A stretch of 31,789 nt of DNA from CAYSRM01 sp964475205. GTDB taxonomy: Bacteria; Verrucomicrobiota; Kiritimatiellia; UBA8416; CAYSRM01. The notes under the pieces are model-generated. The model searched no databases and was not told where the DNA came from. It saw only the letters and a program-made list of their open reading frames with translations. Made by a program: the position numbers and the translations under genes. Below, in pieces: positions 23,368 to 31,769 of this stretch. Numbering within the stretch: the stretch's first letter is position 1; each line of letters begins with the position of its first letter. Where the stretch lies: positions 1-31,789 of the forward strand of contig CAYYVQ010000027.1 in assembly GCA_964475205.1 (NCBI GenBank), written 5' to 3'.

Positions 23368-23754
23368 ATGGAATTGAGATATAGAAACGCCGAGGGTTCG
23401 AACGAGATCATTCAGCTTTCAGGAAACGAAGTGACAATCGGACGGTCTCCGGAAGCAGATATCGTTATACGCGACGAGAAAGTTTCGAGGATCCATGCAT
23501 CGGTAATTCTCTGGGCCGGTGATTTTGTTATAAAGGATCTTGGTTCGCGTAACGGTACGCTTGTAAACGGCAAGATGATAGATGTTGCAGTCTTGAAGCC
23601 GGGAGACTCTATCAAAGTAGGACCCCGAAGCATTGATTTTGTGGAAGGCGGTCCGCGTGCGCCTGACACTATTATCCGGAGCATTGAAGAAGAAATGCGC
23701 GAAGGCAAGGGCTACAGGACGATCATGAAAGAGATTGTTGATGATTACGAGTAG
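23368..23754 (+). CDS. FHA domain protein
   Basis: This 128-residue protein is almost entirely one forkhead-associated domain, a phosphothreonine-peptide-binding module. It has VTIGRSPEADIVIRDEKVSRIHASV (shown across residues about 20-44: Gly-Arg, then Ser-Arg-x-His) and KDLGSRNGTLVNG (about 55-67), the standard binding-loop residues. A short acidic helical tail ends the protein. The ATG at 23368 follows a strong GGAGGAG, so the in-frame codons before it are not translated. No Ser/Thr kinase is in the window, so its partner is unknown. It is last in the collinear set from 20461 and convergent with gyrA. Confidence 0.93.
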   Translation: MELRYRNAEGSNEIIQLSGNEVTIGRSPEADIVIRDEKVSRIHASVILWAGDFVIKDLGSRNGTLVNGKMIDVAVLKPGDSIKVGPRSIDFVEGGPRAPDTIIRSIEEEMREGKGYRTIMKEIVDDYE

Positions 23755-23776
23755 CCCGGCCGGGTATTCTGTACTC

Positions 23777-23793
23777 TAACCCGCGAACATCAC
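23777..23793 (+). repeat. TAACCCGCAT box, copy 5, diverged
   Basis: TAACCCGCGAACATCAC matches the consensus at 13 of 17 positions, keeping the first eight bases and the TCAC end at the right spacing. It lies between the convergent FHA and gyrA genes. Confidence 0.45.
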
Positions 23794-23815
23794 GGCTTTC
23801 ACCCGTGTCTAAAGT

Positions 23816-23844
23816 GGATTATTCGCGCCCTGTACGAATAATCC
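23816..23844. terminator. Perfect 10-bp stem between convergent FHA and gyrA
   Basis: GGATTATTCG (23816-23825) pairs perfectly with CGAATAATCC (23835-23844) around a 9-nt loop, three bases beyond the gyrA stop and 61 bp beyond the FHA stop. Position and symmetry fit a bidirectional terminator. A U-tract is lacking, so termination may be weak or the stem may protect 3' ends. Confidence 0.55.
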
Positions 23845-23847
23845 AGG

Positions 23848-26310
23848 CTAATCTGCCTGGTGTGTCAATGAATCTTCGTCCGGATCCGGCTCGAATGTTG
23901 CCGCAGAAACAAGCTTGTCTCCTTCTTTAAGGTTGATCAGCCGGACCCCCTGGGTGGCTCGTCCTATCATGCTTACGTCGCTTGCCTCTATTCGGATCAT
24001 TTTACCCTGTGCGGTGATAAGCATAAGCGCGTCGGATTCCAATACTGTGTGAGCGCCCACCACCGGGCCGTTCTTTTCGGAAAGTTTGACGGATATGATG
24101 CCTTTGCCGCCTCTTTTCTGCAGCCGGTATTGATCAAAATTGGTGCGCTTGCCATAACCTTTTTCTGTGCAAACCAGGAAGGCGGCTTTCTGATTCACTA
24201 TTTCGATAGTTTTGACCATGTCTGTTTCACTCAGGGTAATTCCTTTTACTCCCCTGGTGGGTCTACCCATATCGCGCAATTCTGATTCCCGGAACCGGAC
24301 GCTCATGCCCCGCACTGTGGCGAGCATTATTTCATCGCTCCCGCCAGTCAGCTTAACGCCTATAAGTTCGTCATTGTCATCTATGCGTATGCCGATGACC
24401 CCGTCTTTGCGCGGATGCTTGAAGGCCGAAAGGTTGGTTTTTTTAACAATGCCGTTTCTTGTTGCCATTACAAGGTGTTTCTGGTGGGAAAAATCCTTCA
24501 CCCTTATGAGAGATGCAATAGAATCAACACCCTGGACGTTGAGCAGATTCACAATGGCTTTGCCCCTTGCGACACGGCTTGCTTCTGGGACTTCGTAGAC
24601 TTTTTCCCAGTACACCTTGCCTTTGGCTGTGAAAAACAGGATGTAATCGTGCGTGTTGGCGGAAAAGACGTGTTGAACGAAGTCCTCTTCCCGCATTGTC
24701 ATTCCGGCAACTCCTCTTCCTCCGCGTCTCTGCGACTTATATGTTTCGGTCGGGACGCGTTTGATATAGCCGGAGTGGCTTACAGTTATAATGCAACCGC
24801 GGTTTGCGATGAGGTCTTCCATGTTGATTTCGCCTTCGTCGGGAGCTATGTCCGTGCGTCGTGCGTCGCCGTAGGCGCTTTTTATCTCGGTGAGTTCATT
24901 TTTTACAACTTCAAAGAGTTTTGCTTCGCTGGACAGCAGGTCTTTGAGGTATGTGATGTATTTGATCAGTTCAAGATATTCTTCTTCCAGTTTTTCGCGT
25001 TCAAGACCTGTGAGCTGATAAAGACGCATATCAAGAATTGCTTTAGCCTGGATTTCGGAGAGGTTAAACTTTTTCATGAGGTTTAACCGGGCTTCATCCC
25101 TGGATCTGGCGGCCTTGATGGTCTTTACAACTTCATCAAGATTATCCAGGGCAATTTTCAGCCCTTCCAGGACATGGGCTCTTGCTTCCGCCTTTCGCAG
25201 TTCGTATTCAGAGCGTCTCCGGATAACTTCCAGCCGGTGCGCGAGATAACTATGCAGTATCTCCTTGAGGTTCATTGTGCGCGGACGCCCGTCGTCCAGC
25301 GCAAGCAGGATTGCTCCAAAAGTGGTCTCGAGTTGTGTCAGTTTGTAGATCTTGTTAAGGATTACTTTGGCGACCACGGCTTTTTTCAACTCTATTCTAA
25401 CCCGGATACCTTCCTTGTTTGATTCGTCGCGGATATCGGAGATGCCCTCTATGGTTTTATCATGTACCAGCCTGGCAATACTTTCGATAAGCTTTGCTTT
25501 GTTTACCGTGTAAGGAAGTTCGGAAATTATTATGATTTCCTTGCCGCCCTTGGTCTCTTCAATAAATGCCCGCCCCCGGACTTTCATCTGTCCTCTTCCG
25601 GTGGTGTACATTTCTTCGATTGGCTTAATCCCGCATATCATACCGCCCGTAGGGAAATCTGGCCCCTTGACAAACTGCATCAGGTCCTTTGCGGTTGCCC
25701 GCGGATTTTCAATGAGGTGGATCAGGGCATCGATAACCTCGGTCATATTATGCGGCGGAATATTGGTTGCCATACCTACGGCTATTCCCGTAGATCCGTT
25801 GATCAACAGGTTAGGGAAGCGCGCTGGCAGAACCAGCGGCTGTTCAAGAGACTCGTCATAATTCGGTCCGAATTCGACTGTCTCCTTGTCGATGTCGGCC
25901 AGAAGTTCTTCGGCCAGGCGGTCCATTCTTACTTCGGTATATCTCATTGCCGCGGGGGGATCTCCGTCGATAGAGCCGAAATTGCCCTGCCCGTCGACCA
26001 GGGGATACCGCATTGAGAACGGCTGAGCCATTCGCACCATGGTGTCATAGACAGCCACGTCCCCGTGAGGGTGGTACTTACCTATGACATCTCCCACTAT
26101 CCTGGCTGACTTTCTGTAGGGCCGATTGTGCATGTTGCCCTGTTCCCGCATGGCAAAAAGCACTCTGCGATGGACTGGTTTCAATCCGTCACGCACATCC
26201 GGCAGCGCCCTGCCCACGATTACACTCATAGAGTAATCGATATAAGAGGAGCGCATTTCCTCGTCTATACCGGTTTTATCAATTCTTTCAAGAGGTTCTT
26301 CTCCGTTCAT
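23848..26310 (-). CDS. gyrA: DNA gyrase subunit A
   Basis: This 820-residue gyrase A subunit performs the DNA cleavage and religation of negative supercoiling. It has YIDYSMSVIVGRALPDVRDG (23-42), GDVIGKYHPHGDVAVYD (73-89), the catalytic Tyr124 in AAMRYTEVRM, NIPPHNMTEV, and the GyrA box QRRGGRG near 525 that separates gyrase from topoisomerase IV. The C-terminal wrapping domain and a short acidic tail are present. Val85 occupies the E. coli Ser83 position of the quinolone-binding region, while Asp89 (E. coli Asp87) is kept. A GAAAGG site precedes the ATG. It lies 52 bp downstream of gyrB in the same direction. Confidence 0.97.
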   Translation of the reverse strand: MNGEEPLERIDKTGIDEEMRSSYIDYSMSVIVGRALPDVRDGLKPVHRRVLFAMREQGNMHNRPYRKSARIVGDVIGKYHPHGDVAVYDTMVRMAQPFSMRYPLVDGQGNFGSIDGDPPAAMRYTEVRMDRLAEELLADIDKETVEFGPNYDESLEQPLVLPARFPNLLINGSTGIAVGMATNIPPHNMTEVIDALIHLIENPRATAKDLMQFVKGPDFPTGGMICGIKPIEEMYTTGRGQMKVRGRAFIEETKGGKEIIIISELPYTVNKAKLIESIARLVHDKTIEGISDIRDESNKEGIRVRIELKKAVVAKVILNKIYKLTQLETTFGAILLALDDGRPRTMNLKEILHSYLAHRLEVIRRRSEYELRKAEARAHVLEGLKIALDNLDEVVKTIKAARSRDEARLNLMKKFNLSEIQAKAILDMRLYQLTGLEREKLEEEYLELIKYITYLKDLLSSEAKLFEVVKNELTEIKSAYGDARRTDIAPDEGEINMEDLIANRGCIITVSHSGYIKRVPTETYKSQRRGGRGVAGMTMREEDFVQHVFSANTHDYILFFTAKGKVYWEKVYEVPEASRVARGKAIVNLLNVQGVDSIASLIRVKDFSHQKHLVMATRNGIVKKTNLSAFKHPRKDGVIGIRIDDNDELIGVKLTGGSDEIMLATVRGMSVRFRESELRDMGRPTRGVKGITLSETDMVKTIEIVNQKAAFLVCTEKGYGKRTNFDQYRLQKRGGKGIISVKLSEKNGPVVGAHTVLESDALMLITAQGKMIRIEASDVSMIGRATQGVRLINLKEGDKLVSAATFEPDPDEDSLTHQAD

Positions 26311-26362
26311 AAATCCAGTTAACCTTTCTATATGTCAGTATCTGAAGGCTGGTTGGCTTTAG

Positions 26363-28798
26363 CTAGACATCCAGAGTTCTAACGTTTAAAGCATTTTCCT
26401 CGATAAATTGTCTTCTGGGCGCCACCTCGGTGCCCATCAGGGTTGTAAAGATCTCGTCCGCCCTGACGGCGTCTTCAAGGACAATCTGAAGCAGTTTTCT
26501 CCTGGAAGGATCCATTGTTGTTTCGTATAGCTGGTCTGGGTTCATCTCGCCAAGACCTTTGTATCTCTGGATGCTGAGCCCTTTTTTGCCCATTTCTGTA
26601 ACTGTTGCCAGCATTTCCGGCAGGGAATAGACGGGCACACTTTCCTTCCCGTTTTTGATGGAGCACATTGGCTCGGCTGACGGCTCGAGCTGGTTAAGAC
26701 TGAAGCCCTTTTTCTCCAATGTTGTGACGTGTTTAAAGAGAGACGGCGCGGCATAGATTTCCTCCGAGCGGATTACGGGGTCTTCTTCTGTTCGATCGTC
26801 TGATTCGTCACTGAAAATCTCGAGTTGTTTTCCTATCTGTTTTTCCAGTTCCTCTGCCAGTTTCTTGAGTTCTGTGTCGTTCAAGACGTAGTAAACATTG
26901 GATTGATCGCCGTCATCCACCGTGACGCGGTATTTCGGGAACCTGCCTGTTTCGGGATCTCTCTTTGATAGATATTCATCCAGATTAATGCCTTTTCGGG
27001 CCAGGCGGTTTGTAAGGCTTTCCAGTCTGGTAAGCACAGACAGTATGTTTACCAGCTCCTTGCCCTTGAAGATTTTGTCATTCTGGTACTCAAGAGAGAG
27101 ATTACTTGTTCCCAGTTCAAGGAGACGCTGGGTGAGGTGCTCTTCTGTGTCAATATATTCTTCTTGTCTTCTCCTGCTCACCTTGTAGAGAGGCGGTTGT
27201 GCCAGGTATACGTTGCCGCGTTTAATCAGTTCGGGCATCTGCCGATAGAAGAAAGTCAGCAGCAGTGTTCTGATATGTGCTCCGTCGACATCCGCGTCTG
27301 TCATTATGATAATTTTGTGGTATCGCAGCTTGCTGATATCAAAATCTTCGTCTCCGATCCCTGCGCCGATGGCGGTTATAAGGGTCCGGATCTCGTTATT
27401 GCTCAAAATTTTATCCAGTCTGGCCTTTTCCACGTTAAGAACTTTGCCTCTGAGGGGCAGTATTGCCTGGAATTCGCGGTTACGGCCCTGTTTTGCGGAA
27501 CCTCCGGCGCTATCCCCTTCCACTACGTAGAGTTCGCATTTTTCCGGGCTGCGTTCCGAACAGTCTGCCAGTTTTCCGGGCAGCGCGGCGCTGTCCAGGG
27601 CGCCCTTTCGCCTGGTCAGGTCGCGCGCCTTTCTTGCCGCCATTCTGGCCCTTGCGGCGACTATTGCTTTGTCTATTACACGCTTTGCCACAGACGGGTG
27701 TTCCTCGACATATGTGCTCAGGCCATCATTGACTATGGATTCAACTATGCCCTGGACTTCGCTGTTGCCGAGTTTCGTTTTTGTCTGGCCCTCGAACTGG
27801 GGCTTGGGAACTTTAACGCTTACAATTGCGGTTAGTCCCTCCCTGATATCTTCGCCGGACATGGATTCCTTGTCTTCCTTTATCAATTTATTTGCCCGCG
27901 CATAGGCGTTAATAGTTCGCGTAAGGGAAGAGCGGAAGCCGCTCAGGTGGGTTCCGCCTTCAATAGTGTTGATGTTGTTGGCAAAACACATTATATTGTC
28001 GGAATAAGCGTCGGTATACTGCATTGCAATTTCTACCGCAACGTCGTCGCGTTCCTTTTCGAAGTATATCACCTGGGGATGTAACGCATTTTTTGTGCGG
28101 TTTATGTGGCGGATAAACTCCGCAATGCCTCCTGAATACTGGAACAACTCTTCATGGTGGGGATCTTCGCGAATGAATTTGATTTCCACCCCTTTATTGA
28201 GAAAGGCGAGTTCGCGAAGACGAGTAGTCAGAGTTTCCCAGTCGAATTCGGTGATAGAAAAAATTTCCGGATCTGGGGAAAAGGTGATTTTCGTTCCGGT
28301 GCTCTTTGCCTTGCCCAGAGTGACCAGCTTTGAGACCGGATGTCCCTGTTCGAAACGCTGGTGGTAGACTTTTCCGTCGCGCCGTATCTCCACTTCGAGC
28401 CATTCGCTGAGCGCATTGACGCAGGAAACGCCTACACCGTGCAGACCGCCTGAAACCTTGTAGCTCTCATTGTCAAACTTGCCCCCGGCGTGCAGCGTTG
28501 TAAGCACAACCTCTACTGCGGGTTTTTTCTCAGTGGCATGTTCATCAACAGGAATCCCGCGCCCGTTGTCCGAAATCGATACCGATCCGTCGGCATTAAG
28601 CTTAACGCTGATGCGCGAACAGTATCCGGCAAGAGCTTCGTCTATGCTGTTGTCCACTACTTCATAAACGCAGTGATGCAGCCCCCTGGAAGCCGTATCT
28701 CCAATGTACATGGCCGGGCGCATTCGCACCGCTTCAATGCCCTCTAGCACGGTTATTCTGGTGGCGTCGTATTTCGGTCCTTCTTTATTCGTAGGCAT
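26363..28798 (-). CDS. gyrB: DNA gyrase subunit B
   Basis: This 811-residue ATPase subunit of gyrase has a GHKL ATP site (VYEVVDNSIDEALAG, ISDNGRGIPVDEH, GGLHGVGVSCVNALS), the transducer domain, and a Toprim domain with EGDSAGGSAKQGR and the metal-binding DADVDGAHIRTLL. The C-terminal RYKGLGEMNPDQLYETTMDP is present. About 170 residues between Toprim and this segment match the insert of Gram-negative GyrB, which explains a length near the E. coli 804. gyrB precedes gyrA in one likely operon. The upstream leader has an AGGGAGAAAGAGAAG purine stretch before the ATG. Confidence 0.97.
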   Translation of the reverse strand: MPTNKEGPKYDATRITVLEGIEAVRMRPAMYIGDTASRGLHHCVYEVVDNSIDEALAGYCSRISVKLNADGSVSISDNGRGIPVDEHATEKKPAVEVVLTTLHAGGKFDNESYKVSGGLHGVGVSCVNALSEWLEVEIRRDGKVYHQRFEQGHPVSKLVTLGKAKSTGTKITFSPDPEIFSITEFDWETLTTRLRELAFLNKGVEIKFIREDPHHEELFQYSGGIAEFIRHINRTKNALHPQVIYFEKERDDVAVEIAMQYTDAYSDNIMCFANNINTIEGGTHLSGFRSSLTRTINAYARANKLIKEDKESMSGEDIREGLTAIVSVKVPKPQFEGQTKTKLGNSEVQGIVESIVNDGLSTYVEEHPSVAKRVIDKAIVAARARMAARKARDLTRRKGALDSAALPGKLADCSERSPEKCELYVVEGDSAGGSAKQGRNREFQAILPLRGKVLNVEKARLDKILSNNEIRTLITAIGAGIGDEDFDISKLRYHKIIIMTDADVDGAHIRTLLLTFFYRQMPELIKRGNVYLAQPPLYKVSRRRQEEYIDTEEHLTQRLLELGTSNLSLEYQNDKIFKGKELVNILSVLTRLESLTNRLARKGINLDEYLSKRDPETGRFPKYRVTVDDGDQSNVYYVLNDTELKKLAEELEKQIGKQLEIFSDESDDRTEEDPVIRSEEIYAAPSLFKHVTTLEKKGFSLNQLEPSAEPMCSIKNGKESVPVYSLPEMLATVTEMGKKGLSIQRYKGLGEMNPDQLYETTMDPSRRKLLQIVLEDAVRADEIFTTLMGTEVAPRRQFIEENALNVRTLDV

Positions 28799-29181
28799 AA
28801 CTTCTCTTTCTCCCTATTAAATATTTAGTAAAGCAGAAAACTGCCTGGTTTGCAACCTGACAATAGGGAAAGGCTCGAAAAAAGTGCGCGCATGATTACG
28901 AGCCACAATGACCCCTGCTAATCAGTCAGGTGCAGGCAACCCAGGGACATACTGCAATCTGGCGTTTTGCCACTTCGTGCCCTCGCAGCAGGAATTCTGT
29001 GAGATATGCGGGCTGAGCGCTTGTGTTCCAGCCCCTGCGCGGTTTGACAAACTCATGTTTACGTGGTAGGAGTTTGAGCCTGATGGCAACTCGCCGTTGA
29101 TTTCCGCAGGAGTTGAAAGTGAGAAATGCCAACAAGGCAACTATGACGCGGCGGAAAAATTAAAAAAATATGGGAGGACGG
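28799..29181. other. gyrB-efp divergent intergenic region
   Basis: This 383-bp gap has no convincing gene. It contains a complete dispersed repeat unit (28946-29016), a perfect 7-bp inverted repeat CAAACTC (29048-29054)/GAGTTTG (29070-29076), and the start signals of gyrB and efp. A TTGACA (29044-29049) with 17 bp to TAGGAG is a possible but weak efp promoter. The remainder shows nothing I recognise. Confidence 0.5.
28946..29016 (-). repeat. Uninterrupted dispersed repeat unit with TAACCCGCAT-like box (copy 6)
   Basis: On the minus strand the unit begins with a box variant (TCAGCCCGCATATCTCACA, 28998-29016). It continues through CCTGCTGCGAGGGCACGAAG and TGGCAAAACGCC to ATGTC. It is the reference for the interrupted copy at 19054-19529. 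It is non-coding and lies upstream of efp. Confidence 0.7.
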
Positions 29182-29742
29182 ATGTACAACGCATCGGATT
29201 TGAGAAAAGGTTTGAAGATAGAAATTGAGGGCGTGCCTTATGAAATCACTGAATTCAATTTCATGAAGCCAGGCAAGGGGCAGGCTGTCTACAGTTGCAA
29301 GCTTAAGAATATGATTACCGGCTCTACTCTAAGCAAGAATTACAGGTCGAATGACAAAATGGATGAACCGGCGCTGGAGGAAAAAACCCTGACATATTCC
29401 TATATGGACAATGACAGGTTTGTTTTTCTGGATGAGAATTATGAACAGGTTCCCATTAATGCCGAAACGCTTGGAGATAAGCGTTATTTCCTCCTGGAAG
29501 ACATCGAGGTGGAAGTGGTTTTTCATAATGGAAGTCCGATAGAAGTTCGATTGCCGAATTTTGTGGAGAAGGAGATTGTGCATACTGACCCGGGAGTGAA
29601 GGGCAATACGGCTACCAATGTAACCAAGGCGGCGCAGATCGATGGCGGATATGAGATACAGGTTCCGCTTTTTGTAAATGAAGGCGATATTGCAAGGATT
29701 GACACCCGGACAGGCGAGTATGTCGACAGAGTCAGGCGTTAA
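29182..29742 (+). CDS. efp: Elongation factor P
   Basis: This 186-residue EF-P relieves ribosomes stalled at polyproline. The N-terminal KOW-like domain has MYNASDLRKGLKIEIEG and FMKPGKGQAV, where Lys32 in the PGKGQ loop is the equivalent of the E. coli modified Lys34. The OB domains follow with NFVEKEIVHTDPGVKG and the C-terminal DIARIDTRTGEYVDRVRR. I start at the ATG at 29182 because a GGAGG lies just before it; the ATG at 29170 would put that site inside the gene and add MGGR. epmA overlaps its 3' end, so beta-lysylation of Lys32 is expected. Confidence 0.97.
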   Translation: MYNASDLRKGLKIEIEGVPYEITEFNFMKPGKGQAVYSCKLKNMITGSTLSKNYRSNDKMDEPALEEKTLTYSYMDNDRFVFLDENYEQVPINAETLGDKRYFLLEDIEVEVVFHNGSPIEVRLPNFVEKEIVHTDPGVKGNTATNVTKAAQIDGGYEIQVPLFVNEGDIARIDTRTGEYVDRVRR

Positions 29743-30712
29743 CGTGGATGCATCCGAGCCTGTCGGGCGCCTGGAAATGTGCGATGACGGAACAGGTGTT
29801 GAGCGATTGCGCGCGGCCAGGGTCTGCCTTGAGCGCCGTTCAAGGCTTATATCCGGCATTCGTCGGTTTTTCAGCGGACGGGAGTTTGTTGAGGTTGAAA
29901 CTCCGGTCCTGACCAGAACCCCGGCGCTGGAAACGCATATAGATGCCGAAAGTGCAGGCAATGGGTACTTGAGGACATCTCCGGAACTCTTCATGAAGAG
30001 ACTGCTGGCTGCAGGATACGAGCGAATCTTTGAAATCGGTCCGTGCTTCAGAAACGGAGAATACGGTCCCCTTCATAATTCTGAATACACCATGCTGGAG
30101 TGGTACCGGACGCCGGCCACGTACCGTGATATGATGGAAGAATGCCGTGACCTTATATGTTCGCTGTTTCCGGCGGAGGGGGATGAGGAGAGTATTCTCT
30201 TTCGTGGACAAACTGTAGATTTGACTGGGCAGTGGCATGTTATGACCATCAGCGAAGCATTCATGTGTTTTGCCGGCTGGGATCCGGTTCAGAATTATGA
30301 CGCCGACCGGTTTAACCTGGATTTAATTCAAAAGGTGGAGCCGTCTTTACCCCGCGACAGGCCGGTTTTTCTTATTGATTATCCGTCCGCGGAGGCCGCT
30401 CTTGCAAAGCTCAAGGAAGACGACAGACTTGTGGCCGAAAGATGGGAGCTTTACCTTGGTGGCATTGAGGTAGCCAATGCGTTTACGGAATTGGATGACC
30501 ACGACGAGCAAATCCGGCGGTTCCAGTCTGCGGCAGAAGCCAGGGATCGGCTTGGAAAGGATGTTTATCCTGTCGACAAACGTTTTATTGATTGCCTGAA
30601 GAACGATTTCCCTCGAGCGGGCGGCGTGGCGCTTGGTGTTGACCGGCTTGTGATGCTTTTCTGCGGAGTCGACGACATACACAGAGTCAGGGCTTTCGAT
30701 CTATTGCGTTGA
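29720..30712 (+). CDS. epmA: EF-P lysine aminoacylase (EpmA/PoxA/GenX)
   Basis: This 330-residue class II lysyl-tRNA synthetase-like enzyme lacks the anticodon-binding domain and attaches (R)-beta-lysine to EF-P. It has motif 1 (FFSGREFVEVETPVLTRTPA), motif 2 (FEIGPCFRNGEYGPLHNSEY, then TMLEWYR) and motif 3 (GVALGVDRLVMLFCG). Length is as in E. coli EpmA (325). The ATG at 29720 overlaps efp by 23 bp, implying translational coupling; a GTG at 29744 just after the efp stop is an alternative. The beta-lysine-forming partner EpmB is not in the window. Confidence 0.95.
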   Translation: MSTESGVNVDASEPVGRLEMCDDGTGVERLRAARVCLERRSRLISGIRRFFSGREFVEVETPVLTRTPALETHIDAESAGNGYLRTSPELFMKRLLAAGYERIFEIGPCFRNGEYGPLHNSEYTMLEWYRTPATYRDMMEECRDLICSLFPAEGDEESILFRGQTVDLTGQWHVMTISEAFMCFAGWDPVQNYDADRFNLDLIQKVEPSLPRDRPVFLIDYPSAEAALAKLKEDDRLVAERWELYLGGIEVANAFTELDDHDEQIRRFQSAAEARDRLGKDVYPVDKRFIDCLKNDFPRAGGVALGVDRLVMLFCGVDDIHRVRAFDLLR

Positions 30713-30829
30713 GTCTTTATGTTGGGGGTTTTTCTGTACGGCCGGTTCTTTGTGGGCTATTCTGCCGCAGGGTCGTTGGAACGGACGCAGATGGGTGGCC
30801 GATCTAAGTTGAAAGCAAGGAGTATTATA

Positions 30830-31726
30830 ATGAAAGCTGCCGGAACTGCACTGATTATTCTCACCATTATGTCGCTTATGACTGCACCTGCACGGGCCGG
30901 ATGGTGGCAGGTTGAGCAGCATTGTCAGATTCTTGATGTGCCCTCTGAGCCTGTCTATAAGGTTTCCTGTGCTGTTATTCCGGAAAGTAGCTTTGATGAT
31001 TATGGCGACAGCGCAAGCATGGAGATAGAGGGTTTGTGGAAGCTGCCTTATCTTCGCGATATTTTGTGGGGCGATATAGACAGCAGGCTTGTAATTGACT
31101 CGGTTTATTTTGTTAAGAGGACTGCGCTTGACCTGCCGCACCAGGCAATGGGGATTTATCTGGATAGCGGATGGACAGTCAGGATGATCGACGGAACTTC
31201 GTGGCAGGCGCGAGTCCGGCCGGGAATTTTTTCGGATATGACCGGGATAGGAAGCGGGGATTTGTTTATGCCTTTTTCGCTTGCTTTCATAAAGTCTTTC
31301 AACCAGGACTTGTCCGCCATGCTGGGAGTTGAAGTGCGCCCCGGTTTTGAAAGGGCTTTGATGCCGCAAGCGGGGATCGAATGGGAGTTTGGCGGATCAG
31401 CCAGGCTTGAGGCCGGGGTTCCGGAGAGCAGGCTGGAATACTTTCTTTCTTCCCGCTGGACCACGCACCTTGGCCTTGAATGGCGGAACAGGTCGTTTCG
31501 AATACATGAAGACGTGTCTGGCGACCCTGACATGTTGACCCTGGACGACTTTGCAGGCTGGTGGGGATTGACTTACAGGGTCTCTGATGAGATGCATCTG
31601 TTTGCAGATTATGGATGGTTGTTCGGTCGTTCTGTCGAGTTTTCCGGCCATGAAACCGGCGCGGAAAGCGATGTTGATATCAGCAGCACAGCATTTGCCA
31701 GGATAGCGCTTGGCGGTCCGTTCTAA
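30830..31726 (+). CDS. Outer-membrane beta-barrel-like protein (DUF6268-like)
   Basis: This 298-residue protein starts with a signal peptide (about 1-23, ending APARAG) after an AAGGAG site; longer in-frame readings are not supported. The mature part is rich in alternating polar and aromatic strands (WTVRMIDGTSWQARVRPGIF, MLGVEVRPGFER, EYFLSSRWTTHLGLEWRNRS, MHLFADYGWLFGRS) and ends ARIALGGPF, with a terminal Phe typical of barrel proteins. The layout resembles DUF6268 proteins of Verrucomicrobiota-type genomes, but I cannot confirm the family. The TAA stop is the first triplet of a dispersed repeat box. It follows epmA by 117 bp; a functional link is unlikely. Confidence 0.65.
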   Translation: MKAAGTALIILTIMSLMTAPARAGWWQVEQHCQILDVPSEPVYKVSCAVIPESSFDDYGDSASMEIEGLWKLPYLRDILWGDIDSRLVIDSVYFVKRTALDLPHQAMGIYLDSGWTVRMIDGTSWQARVRPGIFSDMTGIGSGDLFMPFSLAFIKSFNQDLSAMLGVEVRPGFERALMPQAGIEWEFGGSARLEAGVPESRLEYFLSSRWTTHLGLEWRNRSFRIHEDVSGDPDMLTLDDFAGWWGLTYRVSDEMHLFADYGWLFGRSVEFSGHETGAESDVDISSTAFARIALGGPF

Positions 31727-31741
31727 CCCGCATATCTCACA
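31724..31741 (+). repeat. TAACCCGCAT box, copy 7, forming a stop codon
   Basis: TAACCCGCATATCTCACA, a perfect consensus copy. Its TAA is the stop codon of the barrel-like protein. It points toward the right end, mirroring copy 1 at the left end. Confidence 0.8.
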
Positions 31742-31769
31742 CTCCTCCGGCATAAACGTTCCATAGCAC

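Noticed and set aside
24415..25835. Long plus-strand open frames opposite gyrA (for example 24415-25086 and 25462-26016).
   Set aside because: Cys/Phe-rich translations without motifs, fully antisense to gyrA. They have no ribosome-binding site or independent support.
27137..27835. A 232-codon plus-strand open frame opposite gyrB.
   Set aside because: Antisense shadow of the conserved Toprim and ATPase coding sequence.
29044..29072. A possible efp promoter TTGACA-17-TAGGAG.
   Set aside because: The -35 is perfect but the -10 is poor, and the inverted repeat overlaps it. Mentioned only within the intergenic entry.
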